A stretch of DNA of 64,000 nucleotides from Alkalibacillus silvisoli (lineage in GTDB: Bacteria > Bacillota > Bacilli > Bacillales > Alkalibacillaceae). The DNA is taken from positions 28,314 to 92,313 of the forward strand of contig NZ_BAAACZ010000017.1 of assembly GCF_039521975.1 (NCBI RefSeq), read 5' to 3'. This document shows, in pieces, positions 33,671 through 42,324 of the stretch (position 1 is the first letter of the stretch; the number at the start of each line of letters is the position of its first letter). The notes below the pieces were generated by a model. The model had not been told where the DNA came from and searched no databases. It worked only from the letters and a program-made list of their open reading frames with translations. Position numbers and translations under genes: made by a program.

Positions 33671-33788
33671 CATTCAAAGTCCAACACTAAATGCAGCGAT
33701 TTTTGTTTACCAGTTCTTTTCTTAAATTAAATTAACAAATGCGTACACACTATGACCAACTAAAATAATGGAAGATGGTGATGATAAA

Positions 33789-34196
33789 ATGAAAGCACTT
33801 GATTCAGGAATTGAAAATCAAGCATATTCATTTGAAGATATAGAAAACATATTAAGTCCTTTAGAATTTTCAGTAGGAGGAAATTGGGAATACGATCATG
33901 CTTATTTTGATCATAAACTTGAGCGAAATGACGAAGAGTATGCATTTATTCGTATACCTGTCTCGACTGAGATTGGTACAATTGGTGAGAAAAATGCCCA
34001 GATAAGAGTAGGAAAACCGTTTCTTTTAGTTCATAGGTTTGAAGCGGGCATTGATCATCAAAGTATTTCAGGAAATGTACAAGCTGGTTTTAACCAGTTC
34101 CAAGCACCAGAAGACCCTGATGCTGAAGTGGATGATAGCTATGTACAGCGAGCTGAAGCAGTCATGAAAAAAGTAGATAGAGCCTTATTGCAGTAG
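33789..34196 (+). CDS. yugN: YugN-like family protein
   Basis: A 135-residue soluble protein. The blocks FSVGGNWEYDHAYFDHKLE and YAFIRIPVSTEIGTIG are typical of the YugN-like family. The function is unknown. The frame begins at 33768, but ATG 33789 gives a family-like N-terminus with GGTGATGA upstream. Its 3' end overlaps the convergent yugO gene by 12 bases. The yugN-yugO pairing is conserved in B. subtilis. Confidence 0.82.
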   Translation: MKALDSGIENQAYSFEDIENILSPLEFSVGGNWEYDHAYFDHKLERNDEEYAFIRIPVSTEIGTIGEKNAQIRVGKPFLLVHRFEAGIDHQSISGNVQAGFNQFQAPEDPDAEVDDSYVQRAEAVMKKVDRALLQ

Positions 34197-35189
34197 CTCT
34201 TTTGTTACAATAATTTTATCTTCTGCTTTAAATGTTTGATCTGAAGGTGGGTTGATAACAATTTCGTCGTTACGAATGTAGCCAATTAATAATTTACCGT
34301 TTTCTTTTGCTTGATTAGTTAATTGTAATACGGTTTGGTCAACCCACTGATCTTCAACTTTATGAACAATAAACTGTTGTTGAGAAAGTAAAGCCATGAT
34401 GTATTCAAAAGCTTTCACGTATTCATGTCCTGATAATTCGTGAAAGAAAAGTGTACTTGTTGATTCATTTGTACAAATAACTTCTGTTGCCCCAGCACGC
34501 TCAGCATTCAATTTTTGCTTCTCTGTTAAAATTTCGACTAAAATGGGTATACGATGGTTTAATCCTCTTGCGGTAATAATGACAAGAATGGTATGAATAT
34601 CTGCTTCTCGCTCGACTTTTGATTGATCCGCTGTGACAATAATTTTATTTGCTTTTTCTAAATTGGCAGTTTCCCATGTATGGTCAATAGATGGGTCACC
34701 ATTAATAAAGTGAACGTTAGTATCATTCACCGGATCTTCTTTAAGTGTTTCATCAATTAAGACGATATCGACCTTTCCTTCATATTGAGTGTCAATTAGG
34801 TTAATTAAGTTGCGTGTTCGCTCATTCCAACCGACAATAATATAGTGTTCTTCACCGTGGAAAGCAACTTGGCCACTTTTATAATCCTCTTCTCTTTTAA
34901 TTGCACCGCTTGAGAGTGTCACCATATAAAAAGTTAATAACCCTCCTCCTGCCAATATTAGTAAGATCGTTAAGAGTTGGCCAAGAGTTGATTGTGGAAC
35001 GAAATCACCATAACCAACTGTAGCCCCTGTTATAAATGCAAACCAGATCCCCTCAAACGCCGTTTTGAACTCTTTTGGCTCTACTAAATGCATAATGTAT
35101 CCAAATACCAACATAATCGTGAGAACGGTTAGTAAAAGTCTTAGAAAAATCGGAATTTGAAAATAAATACGAAAAAAACGGTAAATCAT
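34185..35189 (-). CDS. yugO: Potassium channel protein YugO
   Basis: A 334-residue K+ channel subunit. Two membrane helices flank a pore loop with the selectivity filter TVGYGDFVP (about residues 57-65). A TrkA-N/RCK domain (about residues 112-240; EEHYIIVGWNERTRN) and a TrkA-C domain follow. RCK domains gate the pore by ligand or ion binding. In B. subtilis YugO mediates K+ release and electrical signalling in biofilms. It overlaps yugN at its 3' end. Confidence 0.92.
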   Translation of the reverse strand: MIYRFFRIYFQIPIFLRLLLTVLTIMLVFGYIMHLVEPKEFKTAFEGIWFAFITGATVGYGDFVPQSTLGQLLTILLILAGGGLLTFYMVTLSSGAIKREEDYKSGQVAFHGEEHYIIVGWNERTRNLINLIDTQYEGKVDIVLIDETLKEDPVNDTNVHFINGDPSIDHTWETANLEKANKIIVTADQSKVEREADIHTILVIITARGLNHRIPILVEILTEKQKLNAERAGATEVICTNESTSTLFFHELSGHEYVKAFEYIMALLSQQQFIVHKVEDQWVDQTVLQLTNQAKENGKLLIGYIRNDEIVINPPSDQTFKAEDKIIVTKELLQ

Positions 35190-35260
35190 CTGATCACCCC
35201 TATCTCTCTAATGTTCATTGTTACCTTACTTGAATATTTTTATAAATCTTTCATGAAATA

Positions 35261-35291
35261 AAAAAAGCATATGAAAATTAATTCACATGCT
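35261..35291 (-). terminator. Terminator of the minus-strand menA operon
   Basis: On the minus strand GCATGTGAA and TTCATATGC pair with one G-U pair, followed by a run of T. Confidence 0.78.
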
Positions 35292-35303
35292 CTGTAATCT
35301 GTT

Positions 35304-35645
35304 CTATAGTTTAAAACGAGCTGTAGGCATTGCCTCTAACCTTTCATATGGAATTAAATCTCCAGTCTTTTCACAGATTCCATATGTTCCTTGCTCCATC
35401 TTTTCTAAGGCGTGATCAATTTCTTTTAATTGTTCCTGAGCTCTAGAATGCATTGCAGTATCTTTTTGTCGTTCGTATAATTCTGTTGCTGAATCTCCAG
35501 GATGTTGATCATCTAGTGAATTCAGCTCTCCAACCGATTCTTCTATTAATGCCGGAGCCTCTTCAAACTCCTCGATTTGTTTTACAAGTCGTTTGCGCTC
35601 TTCAAGCATTTGTGCTCGAAGTAAACTCCATTGTTCCAAAGACAT
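35304..35645 (-). CDS. DksA/TraR-family protein (degenerate zinc finger)
   Basis: A 113-residue protein with an N-terminal coiled-coil region and a C-terminal DksA/TraR-like segment YGICEKTGDLIPYERLEAMP. Only one of the four usual zinc cysteines is present, and the protein ends shortly after TARFKL. Such degenerate forms resemble YteA-type proteins of Bacillus. DksA-like proteins act on RNA polymerase; here the role is unknown. It follows the thioesterase gene by 9 bases and is likely in the menA transcript. Confidence 0.78.
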   Translation of the reverse strand: MSLEQWSLLRAQMLEERKRLVKQIEEFEEAPALIEESVGELNSLDDQHPGDSATELYERQKDTAMHSRAQEQLKEIDHALEKMEQGTYGICEKTGDLIPYERLEAMPTARFKL

Positions 35646-35654
35646 TATGACACC

Positions 35655-36044
35655 TCATTTTTTTGTGTGTTCAACGACACCAATCGTACACCGTGAAGTG
35701 GAAATTAATTGTTCATTTTCATCGTTAATGCTAATTTCCCAAACCATGGTCATTCGACCGATGTGAACGGGGGTTGCTTTAGCGAATACCATTCCGTCGC
35801 GTTTACTTTTAATGTGATTCGCATTAATTTCGATTCCAAATACACTATATTTTTCAGGATCGACATTTAAATAAGCACCTAAACTAGCAGCTGATTCTGC
35901 TAAAGCAACAGAAGCCCCACCATGTAAATAGCCTAATGGTTGGTGTACAGTTTCGTTAACTGGCATCGACAAAACAACTTGTTCTTTAGTTGCTTTTTTC
36001 ACTTCGATATTTAATGTGTTGAACAACGTTTTACTTAAATCCAT
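35655..36044 (-). CDS. Hotdog-fold thioesterase (probable DHNA-CoA thioesterase)
   Basis: A 129-residue PaaI/YbgC-like hotdog thioesterase. HQPLGYLHGGASVALAESAA contains the catalytic HGG and glutamate of the family. Its position directly after menA suggests it hydrolyses 1,4-dihydroxy-2-naphthoyl-CoA, the step between MenB and MenA, in the role assigned to YuxO-type proteins. This is context inference. The frame extends to 36071, but GGAGGAGG six bases before ATG 36044 fixes the start. Confidence 0.82.
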   Translation of the reverse strand: MDLSKTLFNTLNIEVKKATKEQVVLSMPVNETVHQPLGYLHGGASVALAESAASLGAYLNVDPEKYSVFGIEINANHIKSKRDGMVFAKATPVHIGRMTMVWEISINDENEQLISTSRCTIGVVEHTKK

Positions 36045-36093
36045 CGTCATCCTCCTCCATAATGTATACAAGTAACAATGAAGCTATACGATT

Positions 36094-37035
36094 TTAAAAT
36101 AGGAATGTTATTAAATGTTCTAATAAGAAACTGACTCCATATAAGAAGCCAAAGATTGTATTCATTTGAGCTGTATATTTCATAGCCGGCATCATTTCTA
36201 AAGGTGTATTATTATTTTTAAAGGTTTTGTAAGCATTGATTGCCTTTTTAGCACTTAATAATGTGATGAACGCCCAAATGGGTAATAGTCCAATTGCCAT
36301 GAAGATCGCAGTAAAAGCAAACGCACTAATAAAAAATAGGGCTAATACACGTATAGCATTTTCCCTACCGACTAAGATCGCTAACGTTTTTCGGCCGTTT
36401 TCACGATCTCCTTCAAGGTCACGAATGTTATTAGATAATAAAATCGCACCAATTAAGATGGCAGGTGGTATAGATAATAAAATAATTCCAGAAGTAATAG
36501 CTTCAATTTGGATATAATAACTAATACCGATAATGACTGTACCCATAAAAAATCCAGCAAATAACTCCCCAAAAGGTGAGTAGGCAATTGGGTATGGCCC
36601 ACCAGTGTATAAATAACCAAATAGCATTGAGATCAGTCCGATTACAGCGATCCAAAACGTCGTTTCAATACAAATATAAAAGCCTAAAAGAATAGCGATT
36701 CCATAAAAGACGAATGCAAGGTTTCTAACTTGTTTTGGTGGTATACCATCTCTTACAATCGTACCACCAATCCCAACGGAAGCTTCTGTATCTAATCCTT
36801 TAACGTAGTCATAATATTCATTGAACATGTTCGTAGCAGCTTGGATTAGCATTGATGCAATTAACATGGCGAAAAATAGGCCGACATGTACTGAAGTATG
36901 CATGCTAGCTGCTACTGTTCCAATAAATACAGGAACAAAAGAAGCAGTAAGTGTATGTGGTCGTAACATTCGCCACCACACTTGAAACCCGGGTTTCTCC
37001 CCAAGTGCTTCTTGAACTGATTGATCTTTACTCAT
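36094..37035 (-). CDS. menA: 1,4-dihydroxy-2-naphthoate polyprenyltransferase MenA
   Basis: A 313-residue UbiA-family membrane prenyltransferase with about nine segments. The two aspartate-rich motifs are ATNMFNEYYDYVKG near residue 67 (NEYYD) and NNIRDLEGDRENGRKT near residue 202. It attaches the isoprenoid tail to DHNA in menaquinone synthesis. It is divergent from menF and shares its 358-base regulatory region. It is probably the first gene of menA-thioesterase-DksA-like. Confidence 0.93.
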   Translation of the reverse strand: MSKDQSVQEALGEKPGFQVWWRMLRPHTLTASFVPVFIGTVAASMHTSVHVGLFFAMLIASMLIQAATNMFNEYYDYVKGLDTEASVGIGGTIVRDGIPPKQVRNLAFVFYGIAILLGFYICIETTFWIAVIGLISMLFGYLYTGGPYPIAYSPFGELFAGFFMGTVIIGISYYIQIEAITSGIILLSIPPAILIGAILLSNNIRDLEGDRENGRKTLAILVGRENAIRVLALFFISAFAFTAIFMAIGLLPIWAFITLLSAKKAINAYKTFKNNNTPLEMMPAMKYTAQMNTIFGFLYGVSFLLEHLITFLF

Positions 37036-37071
37036 TCTGTCATCCCTCTCTGTGTATAAACATCTAAAATA

Positions 37072-37100
37072 AGTTTAGTGAAAGGCTTCACATGTGTCAA
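37072..37100 (-). promoter_or_regulatory. Promoter of menA
   Basis: On the minus strand TTGACA (37095-37100) and TAAACT (37072-37077) are 17 bases apart. Confidence 0.62.
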
Positions 37101-37121
37101 TGAAAGGAAGTTGTGTAATTC

Positions 37122-37150
37122 TTGTCGTTTCGTTAAAAAAGTCATAAAAT
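37122..37150 (+). promoter_or_regulatory. Promoter of the menF operon
   Basis: TTGTCG (37122-37127) and TAAAAT (37145-37150) are 17 bases apart. Transcription would start near 37157, leaving a leader of about 240 bases. Confidence 0.6.
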
Positions 37151-37158
37151 ATATATAG

Positions 37159-37367
37159 GCATCTATACGAATTGATGCTAGCGTTTGTTTTTGTTTTGTT
37201 AGAGGCTAAGACATCTTATTTCTAAAGTTGAAAGCTCTTTATAAGTCCGTTGTTGTGATTGAGTCGCTTTCCCGAGTGACGTTATGACTGCCATCAGTCT
37301 CAGAGGGGACGTCCCAACTTTTTAACTATGCCTCTAACTTTGTCTAAAGAGCTTGCCAATTGGCAAG
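37159..37367 (+). promoter_or_regulatory. Structured RNA leader of menF (candidate riboswitch or attenuator)
   Basis: Several nested perfect helices are visible: GTTAGAGGC / GCCTCTAAC (37198-37206 with 37330-37338), AAAGTTG / CAACTTT (37224-37230 with 37315-37321), and inner hairpins GTCGCT / AGTGAC (37263-37280) and GACTG-CCAT-CAGTC (37286-37299). A 5' hairpin GCATC / GATGC lies at 37159-37178. A palindrome CTTGCCAATTGGCAAG (37352-37367) followed by a T-rich stretch resembles a terminator. It is mutually exclusive with a 10-bp pairing AAGCTCTTTA (37232-37241) with TAAAGAGCTT (37345-37354). It matches no riboswitch family I know. Confidence 0.55.
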
Positions 37368-37393
37368 AGGTTTTCTTTATTGGAGGATAAAAT

Positions 37394-38797
37394 ATGCTTA
37401 AAACAGATAGTATTTCAATTAATGATCAGCTAGATGATTTAATAAATAAAATGGATTCAAACGGTCAATTTATCTCGATTGTTCATAAAATAAATCATGT
37501 CGACCCAATTTCAGTATTCGCTAGCCGACCTGATTTAAAAGGGGAACGCTATTATTGGACAAGTGCAGATGGACAATTAACGTTCGTCGGTTTAGGGTTT
37601 TCAAATCAACTTTACTCTTCACATGCTTCTGATCGTTTTACTGCGATTGAATCAGCGTTACAAAGTCAAAAACATCGTGTATTTCGATCTACTAATGCCC
37701 GAATTACAGGAACTGGTCCAGTTTATTTTGGCGGCTTTTCTTTTTTTGATGATGATCATAAGGGTGAATGGAAACACTTTCCGACTAATCATTTTGTTTT
37801 GCCTAAACGTTTAGTAACAGTTACTGATCAAGGCTGTTATTTAACGTTAAATATTTGGATTGATCAAAGTCATTCAGTTGATGAAGTACATTCAATTATT
37901 GAAAGTGAAATATCCCAAATTGAGTCAGTTGAATCATATGAAGAAAAGTCAATGAAACAAGTGGACTTAAAAAATGAAATGACTTATCAAGAATGGGAAC
38001 AGTTAATTAATCAGGCTATTCATGAAATCCAATCAACTAAGCTTGATAAAGTTGTATTAGCTCGAGAAATTGAAACCTATTTTAATCAAGATATTCCTAT
38101 TGAAAAAGTATTGAAAGCATTGAGTGAGCAACAAGAGAGAAGTTATATTTTTATTATGGAAAATGATGATCAGGCTTTCATTGGCGCAACTCCAGAGCGT
38201 TTAGTGGAGGTTCATAACAATGAAATTCAATCAGCATGCTTAGCAGGAACGACCTCACGAGGTAGTTCAATGGACGAAGATGAATGGAAGGCCATTCAAT
38301 TATTAAAAGATGAAAAGAATCTAGAAGAACACCAATATGTCGTTAAAATGATTCAAGAGGCCATTTCACCTTTATGTGATAGTCTGAGAGTTCCAAATCA
38401 ACCAATGATTCGAAAGTTAAGTAAAATTCAACATTTGTTTACACCGGTAACAGGTTCATTAAAAACAAATGTGACGATATTCGATGCGTTAAAACAGCTT
38501 CACCCAACACCCGCTTTAGGAGGTGAGCCTCGCGAGATTGCAATGGAGTTTATTAAGCAACATGAACCTATTGAAAGGGGCTGGTATGCTGCACCAATTG
38601 GTTGGTTTGATGATGAGCTTAATGGTGAATTTGCAGTTGCCATTCGCTCAGCTCTTATAACTGGTGAAAAAGCTAATTTGTTTGCTGGTTGTGGTATTGT
38701 AGCTGATTCTGAACCAAAAGCAGAGTATGAAGAAACACACTTGAAGTTTTCACCGATGTTAGATGCACTAGGAGGTCACAATCATGACAATGAATGA
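37394..38797 (+). CDS. menF: Isochorismate synthase MenF
   Basis: A 467-residue chorismate-utilising enzyme. The C-terminal catalytic domain contains LDKVVLAREIE, FIGATPERLVE, AGTTSRG, EHQYVVKMI and LHPTPALGGEP, typical of isochorismate synthases. It converts chorismate to isochorismate, the first step of menaquinone synthesis. GGAGGATAAA precedes the ATG after a long structured leader. Its end overlaps menD by 14 bases. Confidence 0.93.
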   Translation: MLKTDSISINDQLDDLINKMDSNGQFISIVHKINHVDPISVFASRPDLKGERYYWTSADGQLTFVGLGFSNQLYSSHASDRFTAIESALQSQKHRVFRSTNARITGTGPVYFGGFSFFDDDHKGEWKHFPTNHFVLPKRLVTVTDQGCYLTLNIWIDQSHSVDEVHSIIESEISQIESVESYEEKSMKQVDLKNEMTYQEWEQLINQAIHEIQSTKLDKVVLAREIETYFNQDIPIEKVLKALSEQQERSYIFIMENDDQAFIGATPERLVEVHNNEIQSACLAGTTSRGSSMDEDEWKAIQLLKDEKNLEEHQYVVKMIQEAISPLCDSLRVPNQPMIRKLSKIQHLFTPVTGSLKTNVTIFDALKQLHPTPALGGEPREIAMEFIKQHEPIERGWYAAPIGWFDDELNGEFAVAIRSALITGEKANLFAGCGIVADSEPKAEYEETHLKFSPMLDALGGHNHDNE

Positions 38798-40517
38798 TAA
38801 CACGTATTATGTTTCGTATTTTGTCGATGAATTGTATCAAAATGGTTTAGAAGATGTTGTGATCTCTCCTGGTTCAAGATCAACCCCTTTAGCCATGTTG
38901 TTTGCTGATCACCCTCATCTTAATGATTGGTTACATTTTGATGAGCGCTCAGCAGCTTTTTTTGCTTTAGGAATAGCCAAGGCTAAAAAAAAGCCTGTTG
39001 CTTTAGTATGTACATCAGGTACGGCAGCAGCTAACTATTTCCCAGCAATTGTTGAGGCTTATTATAGTCGTGTGCCATTAATTGTGTTAACAGCGGATCG
39101 CCCCCATGAATTACGCGATAATGGGGCTCCACAAGCTATTGATCAAGTAAAAATGTATGGTGATTATGTTAAGCATTTTCATGAAATGGCTATACCTGAG
39201 GCGAATGATTCTTTATTGAAATATAGTCGCAGACAAGCAAGTCGAGCTTATACTTTAGCCAATAGTTCGAATAAAGGTGTTGTGCAGTTTAATTTCCCAT
39301 TTAGAGATCCATTAATTCCAGATTTACAGCTCGATGATTTATGGGGAAGACATCATGAGCCATTTTTAAACCATTCAGGTGGTAAAGAAACAGTTTCTAA
39401 TAATGAAGCGGAAGCTATATTAAATAGTATTAACAAGTACAACCGTGGACTAATCGTTTGTGGAGAATTATCAAGCGAAAGTGAAGTTGAAGCAGTATTA
39501 AAACTTGCTAGGGAGTGGAATACACCTGTCTTAGCAGATGTATTAAGTCAACTAAGGCAATTCAATGATGATGATGATGAGTTAGTCATTTCTACATATG
39601 ATGCTTTGTTAAAGCATGACGATTTTAAAGAACAATATAAACCAGACTTTATTATTCGTTTTGGCTCAATGCCAGTCTCTAAACCGTATTTTCTCTGGTT
39701 AATGAATCATGAGCCTGATTTACATATCGTCGTCGATGAACAAAGCGCTTATCGTGAGCCTGCAAATATACGTACTCACTTGGTTTATAGTGAGGTGAAT
39801 CATTTAGTAGAGGGGTTATTAGCTCAAGGTGAATATAAGAGTGATCAAGACTGGACCAATCAGTGGATTAATCTTGATTCAGAAACAACAGCTATGTTAC
39901 GTGAATTGACAAAACACGACTTAACAGAGGGGTCAGTTATATCAGTTTTATCTGAATTCCTCCCACATGGCCATACAGTATTTGTAGGTAGTAGTATGCC
40001 GATTCGTGATATGGATACATTTTTCTTAAAAAAGCGTAATCGCGTTAATGTAAACGCTAATCGAGGAGCTAATGGTATTGATGGAGTTGTATCCTCAGCA
40101 TTTGGAATGAGTGCTGCGGGTGAAGAAGTGACATTAGTGATTGGTGATTTGTCATTTTTACATGATTACACCTCACTTTTATTAGGAATTAAGAATCACT
40201 TAAAAATACGCATAATTGTCATTAATAACAATGGTGGTGGAATCTTTTCATTCCTTCCCCAATATCAAAATGACCAACATTTTGAAAAGCTATTTGGGAC
40301 ACCATTCAATCCACCGATTAAACACATGGTTGAGTCATTAGGCGTTAACTATCACTCTGTTAATTATAATGAAGAGCTAGCAGGTTTAATTAAACAACCA
40401 ATCGAACAAATTGAGATCATTGAAGTGAAAACGAATCGTGATGAAAACTTTGAGTGGCATCAGCAAATTAAACAACATGTTCGTAAAATATTGGATGCTC
40501 ATAAGGATGAGTCGTGA
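38784..40517 (+). CDS. menD: SEPHCHC synthase MenD
   Basis: A 577-residue thiamine-diphosphate enzyme. SPGSRSTPLAMLFAD is the N-terminal signature and VFVGSSMPIRDMDTF with NRGANGIDG lies in the cofactor domain, with INNNGGGIFSFLPQ. It joins isochorismate and 2-oxoglutarate. GGAGG eight bases before ATG 38784 supports the start within menF, so the genes are translationally coupled. Confidence 0.94.
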   Translation: MTMNDNTYYVSYFVDELYQNGLEDVVISPGSRSTPLAMLFADHPHLNDWLHFDERSAAFFALGIAKAKKKPVALVCTSGTAAANYFPAIVEAYYSRVPLIVLTADRPHELRDNGAPQAIDQVKMYGDYVKHFHEMAIPEANDSLLKYSRRQASRAYTLANSSNKGVVQFNFPFRDPLIPDLQLDDLWGRHHEPFLNHSGGKETVSNNEAEAILNSINKYNRGLIVCGELSSESEVEAVLKLAREWNTPVLADVLSQLRQFNDDDDELVISTYDALLKHDDFKEQYKPDFIIRFGSMPVSKPYFLWLMNHEPDLHIVVDEQSAYREPANIRTHLVYSEVNHLVEGLLAQGEYKSDQDWTNQWINLDSETTAMLRELTKHDLTEGSVISVLSEFLPHGHTVFVGSSMPIRDMDTFFLKKRNRVNVNANRGANGIDGVVSSAFGMSAAGEEVTLVIGDLSFLHDYTSLLLGIKNHLKIRIIVINNNGGGIFSFLPQYQNDQHFEKLFGTPFNPPIKHMVESLGVNYHSVNYNEELAGLIKQPIEQIEIIEVKTNRDENFEWHQQIKQHVRKILDAHKDES

Positions 40518-40518
40518 T

Positions 40519-41316
40519 ATGTATTATCAAATTAATGACAATCAATATTATGTAGAAGTCCATGGCACAGGTGAACCACTCATTCTATTACACGGATTTA
40601 CTGGAGCTACAACGACTTGGAATGATGTTCTTGAGCAATATAAGGATAAATATCAAGTGATCATGATTGATTTACCTGGTCATGGCCAAACTAAGGTGAA
40701 TCAATTATCAGGTCTAAATCAAGCATGTCATGACCTTAAAGAGTTATTTAATCAACTGGGCCTTCCTTCAATTAATTTATTAGGTTATTCAATGGGTGGA
40801 AGGACAGCATTACTATTTGCTTTACTTTACCCAGAGTATGTAAAAAAATTAATTTTAGTGGGTGCTTCACCTGGGTTAAAGGAAGAAGAGCAGATGAATC
40901 GTCAAAAACAAGATGAGAAGCTAGCAGATTATATTGTGAAAGAAGGCATTGAAACCTTTGTAGATTATTGGCAGTCTATTCCATTGTTCGAAACGCAACA
41001 ACAATTATCTGCTAGGAAACAAAAACAAGTTAGACAAGAAAGAATGAATCAATCTGAGGACGGATTAGCCCTTTCGTTAAGAACGATGGGAACAGGGTAT
41101 CAACCTAACCTTTGGGACCATTTATCAAAAATTAATTTACCGATTTTATTAATCGTCGGTCATCTAGACTCGAAATTTGTTAAAATAAATAAAGAGATGG
41201 AGAAAAGCCTACCTCATGCACATTTAGAAATCGTAAATGAAACAGGACATGCAGTACATCTGGAAAGTCCTAAGATTTTTGGTAAAATAGTAAGTAGGTT
41301 TTTGGACCATACATAA
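40519..41316 (+). CDS. menH: SHCHC synthase MenH (alpha/beta hydrolase)
   Basis: A 265-residue alpha/beta hydrolase. The oxyanion region LLHGFTGATTTW and nucleophile elbow LLGYSMGGRTAL (catalytic serine) are present; the late histidine is in NETGHAVHLE. It removes pyruvate from the MenD product; in B. subtilis the gene was ytxM. A longer frame begins inside menD at 40438, but ATG 40519 gives the family start MYYQIND, 11 bases after AAGGA and one base after the menD stop codon. Confidence 0.9.
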   Translation: MYYQINDNQYYVEVHGTGEPLILLHGFTGATTTWNDVLEQYKDKYQVIMIDLPGHGQTKVNQLSGLNQACHDLKELFNQLGLPSINLLGYSMGGRTALLFALLYPEYVKKLILVGASPGLKEEEQMNRQKQDEKLADYIVKEGIETFVDYWQSIPLFETQQQLSARKQKQVRQERMNQSEDGLALSLRTMGTGYQPNLWDHLSKINLPILLIVGHLDSKFVKINKEMEKSLPHAHLEIVNETGHAVHLESPKIFGKIVSRFLDHT

Positions 41317-41336
41317 TGATTTAAGGAGGTACTTGA

Positions 41337-42155
41337 ATGGCAGTAGAATGGATCGAAGAAAGAAAGTATGAAGAAATTATTTATGAAACATATAATGGTA
41401 TTGCCAAAATTACCATTAATCGTCCACATAAACGTAATGCATTTACACCTTTAACCGTACAAGAGTTAATTGATGCTTTTGCTTATGCAAGAGATGATTC
41501 TAAAGTTGGTGTAATCGTATTAGCGGGTGCTGGCGATGAAGCGTTCTGTGCTGGGGGGGACCAGTCTGTTCGTGGACACGGGGGATATGTTGGGTCTGAC
41601 CACATTCCACGTTTAAACGTACTAGACTTACAGCGCTTAATTCGCGTAATTCCAAAACCAGTAGTCTCAATGGTCTCAGGTTATGCTATTGGTGGTGGAC
41701 ATGTATTACACGTTATATGTGACCTAACAATTGCAGCTGATAATGCTGTATTTGGACAAACTGGCCCTAAAGTAGGTAGCTTTGATGCGGGGTATGGTGC
41801 AGGCTTATTAGCGCGTATAGTTGGTCATAAGAAAGCACGTGAAATTTGGTACTTGTGCCGCCAGTATAGTGCTGAGGAAGCAGAGAAGATGGGGCTTGTT
41901 AATACAGTTGTTCCACTCGACAAATTAGAAGAAGAAACGCTCCAGTGGTGTCAAGAAATGCTTGAAAAATCACCAACAGCATTACGTTTCTTAAAGGCTT
42001 CATTTAATGCAGATACAGATGGCTTAGCAGGCTTACAACAAATGGGTGGCGATGCGACATTACTTTATTACACGACAGATGAAGCAAAAGAAGGACGCGA
42101 CTCATTTAAAGAGAAGCGCAATCCTGACTTTGATCAGTTCCCACGCTTCCCATAA
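41337..42155 (+). CDS. menB: 1,4-dihydroxy-2-naphthoyl-CoA synthase MenB
   Basis: A 272-residue crotonase-family enzyme. Family blocks INRPHKRNAFTP, GDEAFCAGGDQSVRGHGGY and GQTGPKVGSFDAGYGAG are intact; the last includes residues that bind the carboxylate or bicarbonate cofactor. It closes the second ring of the naphthoquinone. AAGGAGGT precedes the ATG. A strong terminator follows it, so menE and menC may be partly separate. Confidence 0.95.
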   Translation: MAVEWIEERKYEEIIYETYNGIAKITINRPHKRNAFTPLTVQELIDAFAYARDDSKVGVIVLAGAGDEAFCAGGDQSVRGHGGYVGSDHIPRLNVLDLQRLIRVIPKPVVSMVSGYAIGGGHVLHVICDLTIAADNAVFGQTGPKVGSFDAGYGAGLLARIVGHKKAREIWYLCRQYSAEEAEKMGLVNTVVPLDKLEEETLQWCQEMLEKSPTALRFLKASFNADTDGLAGLQQMGGDATLLYYTTDEAKEGRDSFKEKRNPDFDQFPRFP

Positions 42156-42165
42156 GTTTGTGAGA

Positions 42166-42198
42166 AAAATCGCACCGAGGAATTGGTGCGATTTTTTT
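42166..42198 (+). terminator. Terminator between menB and menE
   Basis: AAAATCGCACC and GGTGCGATTTT form a perfect 11-bp stem followed by a run of T. Confidence 0.87.
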
Positions 42199-42324
42199 AA
42201 AAAAAGCCTGATATATTTGTTGAAACATCTTTCCAAAGTGTCGAAACTTGATTTAAATGGTTTCTTAGTACACCTATCACCATAGTATACATAATAGATA
42301 CATAACAAGAAAGGATCTTTACAT

